Part shown: positions 27,123-35,343 of the stretch, one piece after another
Position numbering within the stretch: position 1 is the first letter of the stretch
Layout: every line of letters starts with the position of its first letter
Source of the DNA: Dyella sp. RRB7
GTDB lineage: Bacteria > Pseudomonadota > Gammaproteobacteria > Xanthomonadales > Rhodanobacteraceae
DNA: 64,000 bases
Reading direction: 5' to 3'
Assembly: GCF_022761115.1 (NCBI RefSeq)
Contig: NZ_JAKWJS010000004.1
Span: forward strand, 124,001 to 188,000
The notes under the pieces: generated by a model
The model's input: only the letters and a program-made list of their open reading frames with translations
Databases searched by the model: none
Told to the model about the DNA's origin: nothing
Translations under genes and position numbers: made by a program

Positions 27123-29450
27123 TCAGAACCGGATATTGGCCGTGATCATCGCCGAACGCGGAGCGCCAGGGGTGTAACGGTAGCCGCTCTTGTTGATGGC
27201 GGCGACATAGTCCTTGTCGAACAGGTTGTACAGGTTCAAGCGCAGGTCGAAGTGCTTGTTGATCGGGTAGGAGGCCATGGCGTCGACCACCCAGTAGGCC
27301 TGGGTATACGCCGGTGTGCCGATGGCGCTGTCGGTGCCGCGCTGCATTTCGCCGGAGTAGCGCGCGCCGCCGCCGATGGTGAGGCCGAACGGCAACAGGT
27401 AGCTGGTCCAGCTGGTGAAGGCCTTCTTCGGCGTATAGGCCAGGTCGGACGAACCGTCCTCGGCCACCGCGGTGCCGCTGACCACGCTGGCGTTCATGGT
27501 GGTGAAGCCGGCGGTCACCGACCAGTTGTCGGTGAGCTTGCCCACGGCGCTCAGTTCCACGCCTTGCACGCGCTTCTTGCCGATCTGGTAGTACAGCAGG
27601 GTGACCGGGTCTTGCACGAGGTCGTTGGTGACGGTGGTCTGGTACAGCGCGCCGGTGAGCAGCACGCGGCTGTCGAGCACTTCCCATTTGGTGCCCAGCT
27701 CGGTGGTGCGTGCGCGCTCCGGCTGCAGGTTCGGGTTGTCCAGGCTGTTGGCGGAGCTGCTCAGTGCCAGCGTGCTGCCGCCCGGCGGTTCGGCCGACAC
27801 GGCGAAGTTGGCATAGATGGTGCCGTTGGGGGCCGGCTTGTACAGCACGCCGAGCTTCCAGTTGAACAGGTTGTCGCCCGTTTTCGCGTCGAGGCCCGGC
27901 ACGATGCTGCCGGTAGGCAGGGGGCCGCACGCGGGGTTGCCCCTGGCGCCGCACTGCACGGTGCTGTAGTAGTCGGTGTCGTAGTGGTCCAGGCGGATGC
28001 CGGCGTTCACCTGCCAGCGTTCGGCGAATTTCAACGTGTCGAATACATACGCCGATGCGGTGTTGGTCTTGGCATTGCTGTAGGCGCCGGTCTGGCCATA
28101 GATCAGGCCGCTGACGTTTTCGTTCGGGTCGTACAGGCTGGCCGCCGGCCAGGCGCTGCCGTTGAGGGCCGCCAGGCCTACCGTGGTGGCCTTCTCCTGG
28201 GTCAGCTCGATGCCGGTGCTGAGGTTGTGGGTGACGGCGCCGGTGTCGAAATTCGCGGTGACGTTGGCCTGGTCCGTGATGATGCGGTTGTCCTGGTGCT
28301 TGAACGTCGGGTTGCTGCGCGCGATGGTCCAGGTGGACGGATCACTGGGGTTGGGCGTCAGCAGGTTGGCGGCGCTGCCCATGAACGAGGTGAGCAGATA
28401 ATCCTCGGCGGTGCGGCCCCAGCGCAGCGTGTTGTGCAAGGCGACGTCGCTGGTGAAATCGTGTTCCACGCGGGCGGTGAACATGTCGGCGGTGACATGG
28501 TCGTGGTCGGCGGTGGTGCCGTAGAAATTGGACGAGTCGACTTCGGGCGCGCTGGCGAGGAAGGGGCGCGTCGGATCCGGGCTGCTGTAGCCGGGCAGGC
28601 CGATGGTCGGCACGCCGCCATCGGGCACGTTGTTTTGCTTCACGTGCAGGTAGTCGAGGTAAACGCGGGTGGCGGTACCCAGGCCGAACGCCAGGCTCGG
28701 GGCGACGCCCCAGCGGTTGTTTTCCACCTCGTCGCGGCCGGGCACGCCGCTGTCCTGGCCCATCACATTGAGTCGAAAGGCCGAGGTGTTGCTGATCGCC
28801 TGGTTCCAGTCGGCGGTCGTGCGGCGCTGGTCGGCGCTGCCGTAGGAGAACGAGGCGGTGACGCCGCTGCCCAGCTCCGGCTGCTTGCTGACCATGTTGA
28901 TCGCGCCGGTCGGCGCGGTGCGGCCGTTGTCGGTGCTGGCAGGACCCTTGATCACTTCCACCTGCTCGGTGTTGAACACGTCGCGCGAAATGCTGCCCAG
29001 GTCGCGCACGCCGTCGACGAAGATGCTGCTGGAGGTATCGAAGCCGCGCATGTAGATGGCGTCACCGGTGGAGGTGGTGCCGTTCTCGCCGACGTAGAAG
29101 GTACCCACGCCGGGACTGTTGCGCAGCGCTTCGGTCAGCGTGGTGGCGCCCTGTTCCAGGAACAGGTCCTTGCTGATCACGTTGATGGTCTGCGTGGTAT
29201 CGAGGATCGGCTGGGTGAATTTGGGCGAGGCGACCTTGTCGACCTTGTAATCGTTCACCGCTGTTGCCTCGACCTGCACGCCGGGCAGGTTCTTGGTATC
29301 CGTCGTGGTGGTGGTCGTGGTGCTATCCGGTGTCGTGTCCGCGGCCCGTACAGGCTGCGCCATCGCCAAGCCAGTCATCAGGGTGGCGGCGGTAGCTGCG
29401 CTCAGGGCAGTGCGGGTGACGGGATGCTTGCGACTCTTGATATGGGCCAT
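27123..29450 (-). CDS. TonB-dependent siderophore receptor (Fiu-like, catecholate type)
   Basis: A 775-aa outer-membrane receptor. After the signal peptide comes a Thr-rich run (TTTTTTTDT) and LPGVQVEATAVNDY. The plug domain has TQTINVISKDLFLEQGATTLTEALRNSPGV in two conserved blocks and IYMRGFDTSSSIFVDGVRD and EVIKGPAS. A 22-strand barrel follows, ending in the terminal strand PRSAMITANIRF with C-terminal Phe, as in FhuA/Fiu-type receptors. The neighbour piuC and the Fur-type promoter support ferric catecholate uptake; the exact siderophore is unknown. ATG at 29450 chosen because it gives a good signal peptide. Confidence 0.93.
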   Translation of the reverse strand: MAHIKSRKHPVTRTALSAATAATLMTGLAMAQPVRAADTTPDSTTTTTTTDTKNLPGVQVEATAVNDYKVDKVASPKFTQPILDTTQTINVISKDLFLEQGATTLTEALRNSPGVGTFYVGENGTTSTGDAIYMRGFDTSSSIFVDGVRDLGSISRDVFNTEQVEVIKGPASTDNGRTAPTGAINMVSKQPELGSGVTASFSYGSADQRRTTADWNQAISNTSAFRLNVMGQDSGVPGRDEVENNRWGVAPSLAFGLGTATRVYLDYLHVKQNNVPDGGVPTIGLPGYSSPDPTRPFLASAPEVDSSNFYGTTADHDHVTADMFTARVEHDFTSDVALHNTLRWGRTAEDYLLTSFMGSAANLLTPNPSDPSTWTIARSNPTFKHQDNRIITDQANVTANFDTGAVTHNLSTGIELTQEKATTVGLAALNGSAWPAASLYDPNENVSGLIYGQTGAYSNAKTNTASAYVFDTLKFAERWQVNAGIRLDHYDTDYYSTVQCGARGNPACGPLPTGSIVPGLDAKTGDNLFNWKLGVLYKPAPNGTIYANFAVSAEPPGGSTLALSSSANSLDNPNLQPERARTTELGTKWEVLDSRVLLTGALYQTTVTNDLVQDPVTLLYYQIGKKRVQGVELSAVGKLTDNWSVTAGFTTMNASVVSGTAVAEDGSSDLAYTPKKAFTSWTSYLLPFGLTIGGGARYSGEMQRGTDSAIGTPAYTQAYWVVDAMASYPINKHFDLRLNLYNLFDKDYVAAINKSGYRYTPGAPRSAMITANIRF

Positions 29451-29641
29451 GGAAAGCTCGTGGAAAAAGGGATGGAGCCGTCGGCGACCATCCGCTGACG
29501 GCCGGCATGACGAGCTGGCGATAGCGGGCTTCGTCCGGATGGGTTCGTGGGTGGTGCTTGGCGGCGCGCGGTGTGCTGCATGGCGGGTGCCGTGCAACGG
29601 TCGCGTGTGGGCGCCCCCTGACGCCGCCAATCATTTAGCAA

Positions 29642-29670
29642 ATGTTATTTTTAATGAGAATGATTTGCAA
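29642..29670 (-). promoter_or_regulatory. Fur-box promoter of the siderophore receptor
   Basis: On the minus strand TTGCAA (29665-29670) and TAACAT (29642-29647) are 17 bp apart, a plausible sigma-70 pair. A Fur-like 7-1-7 dyad (TGCAAAT-C-ATTCTCA, 29655-29669; 12 of 14 positions fit TGATAAT-N-ATTATCA) covers the -35 and spacer. Transcription would start near 29635, leaving about 185 nt of leader before the receptor ATG. The rest of the 309-bp divergent gap shows no gene. Confidence 0.78.
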
Positions 29671-29759
29671 CACCTTTCCTGGGCATGGCCCGTGGCAGGG
29701 AGGGCGGGGCACGGCGGTTGAGGTAGCCTTGATCGCCTGGTGTCAGGGAGAACCGTGCG

Positions 29760-30689
29760 ATGAGAATTCTGGTGATCGGCGCTGGCGCGACCGGCGGTTA
29801 TTTTGGCGGGCGCCTGCTGGAAAGCGGCCAGGACGTGACCTTCCTGGTACGCGCGGGCCGCGCGGCACAACTGGCACAACACGGCCTGGTCATCCGCAGC
29901 AGCCTGGGCGATGCGGTTTTGCCAGCACCGCCCACCGTGCAGGCCGGCGAGGTGGGTGGGCCTTATGACCTGATCCTGCTCAGCTGCAAGGCGTATCACC
30001 TGTCGCAGGTGATGGAGGACATGGCGCCGGCGGTGGGGACGAACACGGCGATCGTGCCCTTGCTCAACGGCATGCGGCACCTGGATCTGCTCGACGCCCG
30101 TTTCGGCGCGCATCGTGTGCTGGGCGGCCAATGCGTGATCGCCGCCACGCTGGACGCGCAGGGTACGGTGCGGCATCTCAACCAGTCGCACGGCCTCACT
30201 TTCGGCGAGCGCGACGGATCGCGTTCACCGCGTGCAGAGACCATTTTCAACGCGATGTCGGGGGCCCGCTTCGAGCCGCGCCTGAGCACCACCATCCTGC
30301 AGGACATGTGGGACAAGTGGGTCTTCCTCGCCTCGCTGGCGGGCATCACTTGCCTGATGCGCGCACCGGTGGGCGATATCCTGGAAGCCCCTGGCGGGTT
30401 GCAGGCAACGCTGCGGCTGCTCGATGACTGCCGTGCGGTCGCCGCGCACAACGGTCACGAGCCGAGCGATTCGGTGCTCTCCCGCGCGTTGGGCGTGTTG
30501 ACGGAAACCGGCTCGACACTGAGCGCATCGATGATGCGCGACCTTGAGCAGGGGGCTCCCATCGAGGCGGATCACGTGGTGGGTGATCTGCTGGCGCGAT
30601 CGGGTGCTGCGCCGGATGAATTGGCCATGCTGCGCCTGGCCTATGCGCATTTGAAGGCGTATGAGGCGAGGCGCGCGCGTAGCGGTTGA
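29760..30689 (+). CDS. panE: 2-dehydropantoate 2-reductase family (ApbA/PanE)
   Basis: A 309-aa NADPH-dependent ketopantoate reductase-like enzyme of the pantothenate/CoA pathway. The Rossmann motif is VIGAGATGGYFGG (res 5-17); SCKAYHLSQV (near 75) carries a conserved Lys, and DKWVFLASLAGITCLMR near 185 contains the catalytic Lys. EADHVVGDLLARSG near 265 matches the substrate-binding helix. The genome may carry several paralogues of this family, so a role on another 2-oxo acid is possible. AGGGAG about ten bases upstream supports the ATG. Divergent from the Fur-type promoter, 90 bp away. Confidence 0.85.
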   Translation: MRILVIGAGATGGYFGGRLLESGQDVTFLVRAGRAAQLAQHGLVIRSSLGDAVLPAPPTVQAGEVGGPYDLILLSCKAYHLSQVMEDMAPAVGTNTAIVPLLNGMRHLDLLDARFGAHRVLGGQCVIAATLDAQGTVRHLNQSHGLTFGERDGSRSPRAETIFNAMSGARFEPRLSTTILQDMWDKWVFLASLAGITCLMRAPVGDILEAPGGLQATLRLLDDCRAVAAHNGHEPSDSVLSRALGVLTETGSTLSASMMRDLEQGAPIEADHVVGDLLARSGAAPDELAMLRLAYAHLKAYEARRARSG

Positions 30690-30760
30690 TCGCTCTGGCT
30701 TCCTCTTCCCTCCGGGCCTGATTGGCGTTGACTCTCGGCTGCGAATCCTTCGGGCACGTC

Positions 30761-30786
30761 GTCATCACCGCTTTCGCGGGGATGCC
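30761..30786. repeat. GTCATCCCCGCG-type palindrome (degenerate copy)
   Basis: The sequence reads GTCATCACCGCTTTCGCGGG and continues GATGCC, a diverged copy of the repeat seen better preserved at 38763-38782. It lies between the converging panE and M13 peptidase genes. Confidence 0.6.
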
Positions 30787-30825
30787 GGGTCATAGGGCGT
30801 TCGCAAAGCAGGTTCAAAGGGGAGG

Positions 30826-30872
30826 AGGCAACAGGCAAAAGAAAAGGCGCCGCGCTTGCGCGCGACGCCTTC
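30826..30872 (-). terminator. terminator of the M13 peptidase gene
   Basis: On the minus strand a stem of AAGGCG and CGCGC blocks paired with GCGCG and CGCCTT is followed by TTTCTTTTG. It lies 29 bp after the stop of the M13 peptidase gene. Confidence 0.8.
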
Positions 30873-30900
30873 TCAAGCAACCGCTGTGGCGGTCAGTGGC

Positions 30901-33027
30901 TTACCAGATCTTCACCTGCTTGTCGGTCGGGCGCACCATGGCGTCGCCCGGCTTGCACTGGTATGCCGAGGCAAACGCTTCCATGTTGGACGGCGCGCCG
31001 ATCGCACGCAGCGAGGCCGGTGCATGCGGGTCGGTGTTGAGGCGCAGCAAGGCCTCCTTCTCACGCACGCTGCCGCGCCACACGCGGGCCCAGCTGAGGA
31101 AGAAGCGCTGGTCTTCGGAGTAGCCGTCGATCTTCTCGCCGGCTTCCTGCGGGTTCTTCTTCAACGCTTCCTGCAGCGCGTCGTAGGCCACGTTCAGGCC
31201 GCCCAGGTCGGCGATGTTCTCGCCCAGGGTCAGCTCGCCGTTGACGTGCGCATCCGGCTTGTCCTTGATCGGCGTGTAGTCGTTGAACTGCTGCACGAGC
31301 TTGGCGGTGCGGGCCTCGAACTTGGCCTTGTCGTCCTTGGTCCACCAGTTGACATTGTTGCCTTCGCCGTCGAACTGGCTGCCCTCGTCGTCGAAGCCAT
31401 GGCTGGCTTCGTGGCCGATCACCGCACCGATGCCGCCGTAGTTGATCGCGTCGTCGCCGTTGGCATAGAAGAACGGCGGCTGCAGGATCGCGGCCGGGAA
31501 GTTGATGGTGTTGTCGGTCGGGTTGTAATAGGCGTTGACCGTCTGCGGGGTCATGCCCCACTCGAGGCGGTCGGTCGGCTTGCCGATCTTGGCCAGGTCG
31601 TACTGGTAGTTGAACTTGGCGGCGGCTTCCACGTTGCCGTAGTAGTCGCCCGGCTTGACGTCCAGGCCCGACCAGTCACGCCACTTGTCCGGGTAGCCGA
31701 TCTTGGGCAGGAAGGTATCCCACTTGGCGATGGCCTTGGCCTTGGTCTCGTCGCTCATCCAGTCGAGGTTCTGGATGCGCGCCTTCAGCGCGTTGCGCAC
31801 GTTGTCGACCAGTTCCTTGGCACGGTCCTTGGCTTCGGGCGTGAACACCTTGGCCACGTACAGCTGGCCCAGCGCTTCACCCATCGACTCGTTGACGCCG
31901 CCGAGCACGCGCTTCCAGCGCGGCTTCTGCTCCGGCTGGCCGGCGAGGGTCTTGCCGTAGAAGTCGAACTTGTTGTCCTGGAATGCCTTGCTGAGGAACG
32001 GCGAGGCGTCGTCGATGGTGTGGTAGCGCAGGTAGGCCTGCCACTGGTCGATCGGGCCGCTGGCCAGCAGCTTGTCGAACTCGGCGAAGAACTTCGGCTG
32101 CGACAGCGAGAAGCCCTTGTCGATGGTCACGCCCTGGGCCTTGAAGAAATCATCCCAGTTGAAGTGCGGGGTGACCTTGTCGGCGTCCTTGACGCTGACG
32201 AAGTGGTACTGGTTCTCCGGCTTGCGCAGCTCCACCGGGGCCAGCGAGGCCTTGGCCAGCTCGGTTTCGAACGCCAGCACCTGGCCGGCCTGCTTCTTCG
32301 CGTCGGCCTCGGACACGCCGGTCAGCTGCAGCGCCTGGGCGATGTGCGCGACGTAGGCGTCGCGGATTTCCTGGTACTTCGGATCGAGGTAGTAATCCTT
32401 GGTCGGCAGGCCCAGGCCGTTCTGGTAGACGTAGCCGATCTGCATCTTGGCGTCCTTGAAATCGGCGCCGGAGCCGAACTGGAACACCTGCATGTCGCCA
32501 TCGGCGAAGCTCTTGGTGATGTAGTCGGCGACGTCCTTGCCGCTCTTGAGCGCGGCGATGGCGTCGAGCTTGGGCTTGATCGGGTCGAAGCCGGCCTTCT
32601 CAATGGCGGCGTCGTCCATGCCCGCGGCATACAGATAGCCGATCTTCTGCTCGATGGAGCCGGCCTTGGCGTTGGCGGCATCCTTGGCGGCGGCGTCGAC
32701 GATCTCGTGCTGCGTGTTGAGGCTGTCGTCGGCCAGCTTGTCGAACGCGCCCCAGCGGCTGCGGTCGTTCGGGATCGGGTTGGCGGCGACCCACTTGGCG
32801 TTGACGAAGCCGTTGAAGTCCTGGCAGGCCTGGATGCCGTTGTCCAGCTCGCTGATGTCGAACACGCTCTTGGGCGCGGCCGGGGCGGCGGCGGTGGTGC
32901 TGGCAGCGGCCGGTGCGGTGCTGCTGGCGGCCGGGGCCTGTTCGGCCTGCTCATGCTTGCCACAGGCGCTGAGCGACAAGGCAAGGCTCACTGCGAGCGC
33001 AATGGGCTTCATATACGGCTTGGTCAT
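30901..33027 (-). CDS. M13 family zinc endopeptidase, lipoprotein (PepO/neprilysin type)
   Basis: A 708-aa envelope endopeptidase. The start at 33027 follows AGAGGGA and gives a lipoprotein signal ending LSLSAC (Cys22), then an Ala/Pro-rich linker. The neprilysin fold has VNAYYNP, the zinc motif GHEASHGFDDEG (near res 536-547, HExxH) and the third ligand motif ENIADLGGLNVAYDA (near 601). The protein ends in the canonical short tail with one Cys and Trp. All catalytic residues are intact, in contrast to the M1-like protein at 2.8-5.0 kb. Probably degrades peptides up to about 30-40 residues. Confidence 0.95.
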   Translation of the reverse strand: MTKPYMKPIALAVSLALSLSACGKHEQAEQAPAASSTAPAAASTTAAAPAAPKSVFDISELDNGIQACQDFNGFVNAKWVAANPIPNDRSRWGAFDKLADDSLNTQHEIVDAAAKDAANAKAGSIEQKIGYLYAAGMDDAAIEKAGFDPIKPKLDAIAALKSGKDVADYITKSFADGDMQVFQFGSGADFKDAKMQIGYVYQNGLGLPTKDYYLDPKYQEIRDAYVAHIAQALQLTGVSEADAKKQAGQVLAFETELAKASLAPVELRKPENQYHFVSVKDADKVTPHFNWDDFFKAQGVTIDKGFSLSQPKFFAEFDKLLASGPIDQWQAYLRYHTIDDASPFLSKAFQDNKFDFYGKTLAGQPEQKPRWKRVLGGVNESMGEALGQLYVAKVFTPEAKDRAKELVDNVRNALKARIQNLDWMSDETKAKAIAKWDTFLPKIGYPDKWRDWSGLDVKPGDYYGNVEAAAKFNYQYDLAKIGKPTDRLEWGMTPQTVNAYYNPTDNTINFPAAILQPPFFYANGDDAINYGGIGAVIGHEASHGFDDEGSQFDGEGNNVNWWTKDDKAKFEARTAKLVQQFNDYTPIKDKPDAHVNGELTLGENIADLGGLNVAYDALQEALKKNPQEAGEKIDGYSEDQRFFLSWARVWRGSVREKEALLRLNTDPHAPASLRAIGAPSNMEAFASAYQCKPGDAMVRPTDKQVKIW

Positions 33028-33161
33028 GGATTTCCCTCTGTTGTGCTGCGCCCGCATGGGCGGCCGATGGTGAACGCGATCGCGAAGCCCCCGTGACCAC
33101 GGGATCGCAAGAACGACTTTTCAGGCTATGCCGCAAGTCATGCCCGGGACAGTGTCAAAGG

Positions 33162-34046
33162 TCAGGGGCGCGGTGCAACCCCTGCCACCAGATCCAGCCA
33201 GGCGCGGGCGGCCGGAGAGAGGGTGGTGCCCTGGCGCCAGGCCAGCACCAATTTCCAGCGCAGGTCGCTGGCGGCCAGCGGCAACGCCACCAGGCCGCTG
33301 AGGGAGCGCTCCTTGATGGTCAGCCGCGGCAGCAGGGCGATGCCGGCGCCGGCCGCCACCAGCGCCAGGATGAAGTCGACCTGGGCGCTGCGCACGGTTT
33401 CCCTTGGCACCACGCCATGGCGGGCACAGGCTTCGCGGATCAGCCGGTTGAGCGCAAAGCCTTCCTCGAACAGGATCAGCGGCGTCTCGCGCAACCATGC
33501 CAGGCGGAAGCGCTTGGCCTGTGCGCGCGAATGTGTCCGCGGCAGCAGCGCGTACATCGGCTCGTTGCATACCGACTGATGGTCGAGTCCTTCGCCGACG
33601 GGCAGCAGGGTGGCGGCTACTTCCAGTTCACCTGCCAGCACCGCTTGTTCCAGCCGTCGGCTGCCCTGTTCCCGCAGGTGGATGTCGATATGCGGATGCT
33701 GCTGGCGATAGCGTGCCAGCAGGGGCGCGAACAGCACGCTGCTGCCCAGCTGCGGAAGGCCCAGCCGAAGTTCGCCACGCTTGAGGCCGCGCAGCGCGTC
33801 CAGTTCTTCGTGCAGGCGCGCCGATTCGGCCAGCATCGCCAGCGCATGGCGGTGCACCACCTCGCCCGCGGCAGTGAGGCGCACGCCACCCCGGCCGCGC
33901 TCCAGCAGGCGCGTACCCAGTTCGTCCTCAAGCTGGGCCATGGACTTGCTCAAGGTGGGCTGGCTGGCATGGGCATGCCCGGCCGCGCGGGCGAAGCCGC
34001 CGTGCCTCACCACCTCGACCAGATAGCGCAGGCTGCGCAAGTCCAT
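33162..34046 (-). CDS. LysR-type transcriptional regulator, probable regulator of the adjacent lrg/cid pair
   Basis: A 294-aa LysR regulator. The winged HTH (res 3-62) starts MDLRSLRYLVEVVRHGGFARAA and includes SQPTLSKSMAQLEDELGTRL in two helices. The effector domain shows LRLGLPQLGSSVLFAPLL and AGAGIALLPRLTI. It resembles CidR-type regulators, which respond to acetate/pyruvate overflow and control cidAB. It is divergent from the cid/lrg-like pair over 76 bp that contain a perfect 9-bp dyad, so it probably controls both itself and the pair. The ATG at 34046 puts the HTH at the usual position; the upstream ATG would add 12 residues. Confidence 0.9.
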   Translation of the reverse strand: MDLRSLRYLVEVVRHGGFARAAGHAHASQPTLSKSMAQLEDELGTRLLERGRGGVRLTAAGEVVHRHALAMLAESARLHEELDALRGLKRGELRLGLPQLGSSVLFAPLLARYRQQHPHIDIHLREQGSRRLEQAVLAGELEVAATLLPVGEGLDHQSVCNEPMYALLPRTHSRAQAKRFRLAWLRETPLILFEEGFALNRLIREACARHGVVPRETVRSAQVDFILALVAAGAGIALLPRLTIKERSLSGLVALPLAASDLRWKLVLAWRQGTTLSPAARAWLDLVAGVAPRP

Positions 34047-34070
34047 GGGTATGCCTATTGGGAATGGAAG

Positions 34071-34095
34071 TGATGGAAACAATTCATTTCCATCA
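34071..34095. promoter_or_regulatory. probable LysR operator between regulator and lrg/cid genes
   Basis: A perfect inverted repeat of 9-bp arms TGATGGAAA (34071-34079) and TTTCCATCA (34087-34095), with a seven-base centre, fills the middle of the 76-bp divergent gap. Length and position suit a LysR recognition site. Confidence 0.75.
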
Positions 34096-34122
34096 TAGTT
34101 TGGCCGGGACTAGCCTTGCCAC

Positions 34123-34533
34123 ATGACTACCCTGCATGTCCGACTGCGCTGGCTCAGCTGGCACCGGCCCCGGCTGGCCCGCTGGAGCCAGGTGGGGTTG
34201 ATCGTGCTGCTCTGGTTTGCCTGCGACCAATGCGTGCGCCGGCTGCATGTGCCGGTGCCCGGCAGCGTGCTGGCGCTGGGTTTGTTGCTGCTCCTGCTGC
34301 TCAGCGGTGTGGTGCCGGCCGTGGGGCTGCGTCGCGGCGCGGACTGGTTGCTGGCGGAGATGCTGTTGTTCTTCATTCCCGCCGTGATGGCGGTATGGCA
34401 GCACCTGCCTTTGCTGCGGCAGCAGGGTGTGCGCATTTTCGTGGTGATCGTGGTGGGTACGGTGCTGGTGATGGGCACTACCGCGTTGCTGGTCGACCTG
34501 ATGTTCCGCTGGAGGCAGCGGCATGCGCGCTGA
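34123..34533 (+). CDS. CidA/LrgA family holin-like membrane protein
   Basis: A 136-aa inner-membrane protein with four hydrophobic helices. GLIVLLWFACDQCVRRLHVPVPGSVLALGL contains the family motif VPVPGSVLGL-like, and AEMLLFFIPAVMAVWQH matches the conserved FFIPAGVG segment. CidA/LrgA proteins act with CidB/LrgB in controlled lysis, or in export of acetate or pyruvate as later work suggests. The N-terminus is longer and more basic (about 20 residues) than in staphylococcal LrgA. It overlaps the partner gene by 11 bp. Confidence 0.9.
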   Translation: MTTLHVRLRWLSWHRPRLARWSQVGLIVLLWFACDQCVRRLHVPVPGSVLALGLLLLLLLSGVVPAVGLRRGADWLLAEMLLFFIPAVMAVWQHLPLLRQQGVRIFVVIVVGTVLVMGTTALLVDLMFRWRQRHAR

Positions 34534-35212
34534 GCTGCTCTCGCTGGTCTGGCTGGCCGTCACCGTGGGCGGCTATTACGCGCTGAAGCCGGTCTATCGC
34601 CGCCATCCGCGCTGGTGGACCTCGCCCCTGCTCACCGTGCCCTTGTTGCTGGCGCTGCTCGGCCTGCCGTTGGGCATGAACTATCCGGTCTATATCCAGG
34701 ACACGCACTGGCTGGTGCTGATGCTCGGGCCGGCCACGGCGGCGTTCGCGTTGCCCATCTTCCGCTACCGCGCGTTGATCCGCGCCCACTGGCCCGCGCT
34801 GATGGCGGGTGTGCTGGGCGGTAGCGCCATGGCGATTGCCAGCGCCTGGGTGTTGGCCACGTGGTGCGGGCTGGATGATTCGGTAAGGCGCAGCCTGCTG
34901 GCACGCTCCATCACCACGCCGCTGGCCATGCTGGTATCGGCGGATATCGGTGGCGTGCCGGAACTCACCGCCTTGTTCGTGGTGATCACCGGCGTGGCGG
35001 GCATTGCCCTGGGCGAGTTGTTGCTGCGTTGCCTGCCGCTGCGTTCGGCGCTGGCGCGTGGCGCGCTGTTCGGTGTGGGCGCGCATGGTGCCGGCACTGC
35101 CAAGGCCTATGACGTGGGCACGGAAGAGGGCAGCGTGGCGAGCCTGGCGATGGTGTTGGCGGGACTTCTCAACGTATTGCTGGCGCCGACCCTGGCGAGC
35201 CTGCTGCGCTAA
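34523..35212 (+). CDS. CidB/LrgB family membrane protein
   Basis: A 229-aa polytopic partner of the preceding holin-like protein. Conserved segments are LGPATAAFALPIFRYR (near res 68), RSLLARSITTPLAM with the SxTTPxA motif (near 126), DIGGVPELTALFVVITG (near 146) and GVGAHGAGTAKAYDVG (near 189), all diagnostic of LrgB/YohK. Most bacterial lrg/cid loci carry this gene order, here under a divergent LysR regulator. Confidence 0.94.
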   Translation: MRAELLSLVWLAVTVGGYYALKPVYRRHPRWWTSPLLTVPLLLALLGLPLGMNYPVYIQDTHWLVLMLGPATAAFALPIFRYRALIRAHWPALMAGVLGGSAMAIASAWVLATWCGLDDSVRRSLLARSITTPLAMLVSADIGGVPELTALFVVITGVAGIALGELLLRCLPLRSALARGALFGVGAHGAGTAKAYDVGTEEGSVASLAMVLAGLLNVLLAPTLASLLR

Positions 35213-35343
35213 GCCGCAAAGCAGTGAAGGGCGCAGGAAAATGCGCCTGCCGGCTGTTATTCGCCTGTCACCTTGGCCGCCTATCGTCCGGGCTTCCAGC
35301 GCTTGAGGGGAAGCGCACAACCCGCGACCGTAGGGAGCCTTCC

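Noticed and set aside
27111-29498. Long plus-strand frame of 795 codons opposite the siderophore receptor
   Set aside because: It has Gly/Val/Ala/Arg-rich composition typical of the antisense of a GC-rich gene, no motif, and the opposite strand is a clear TonB receptor.
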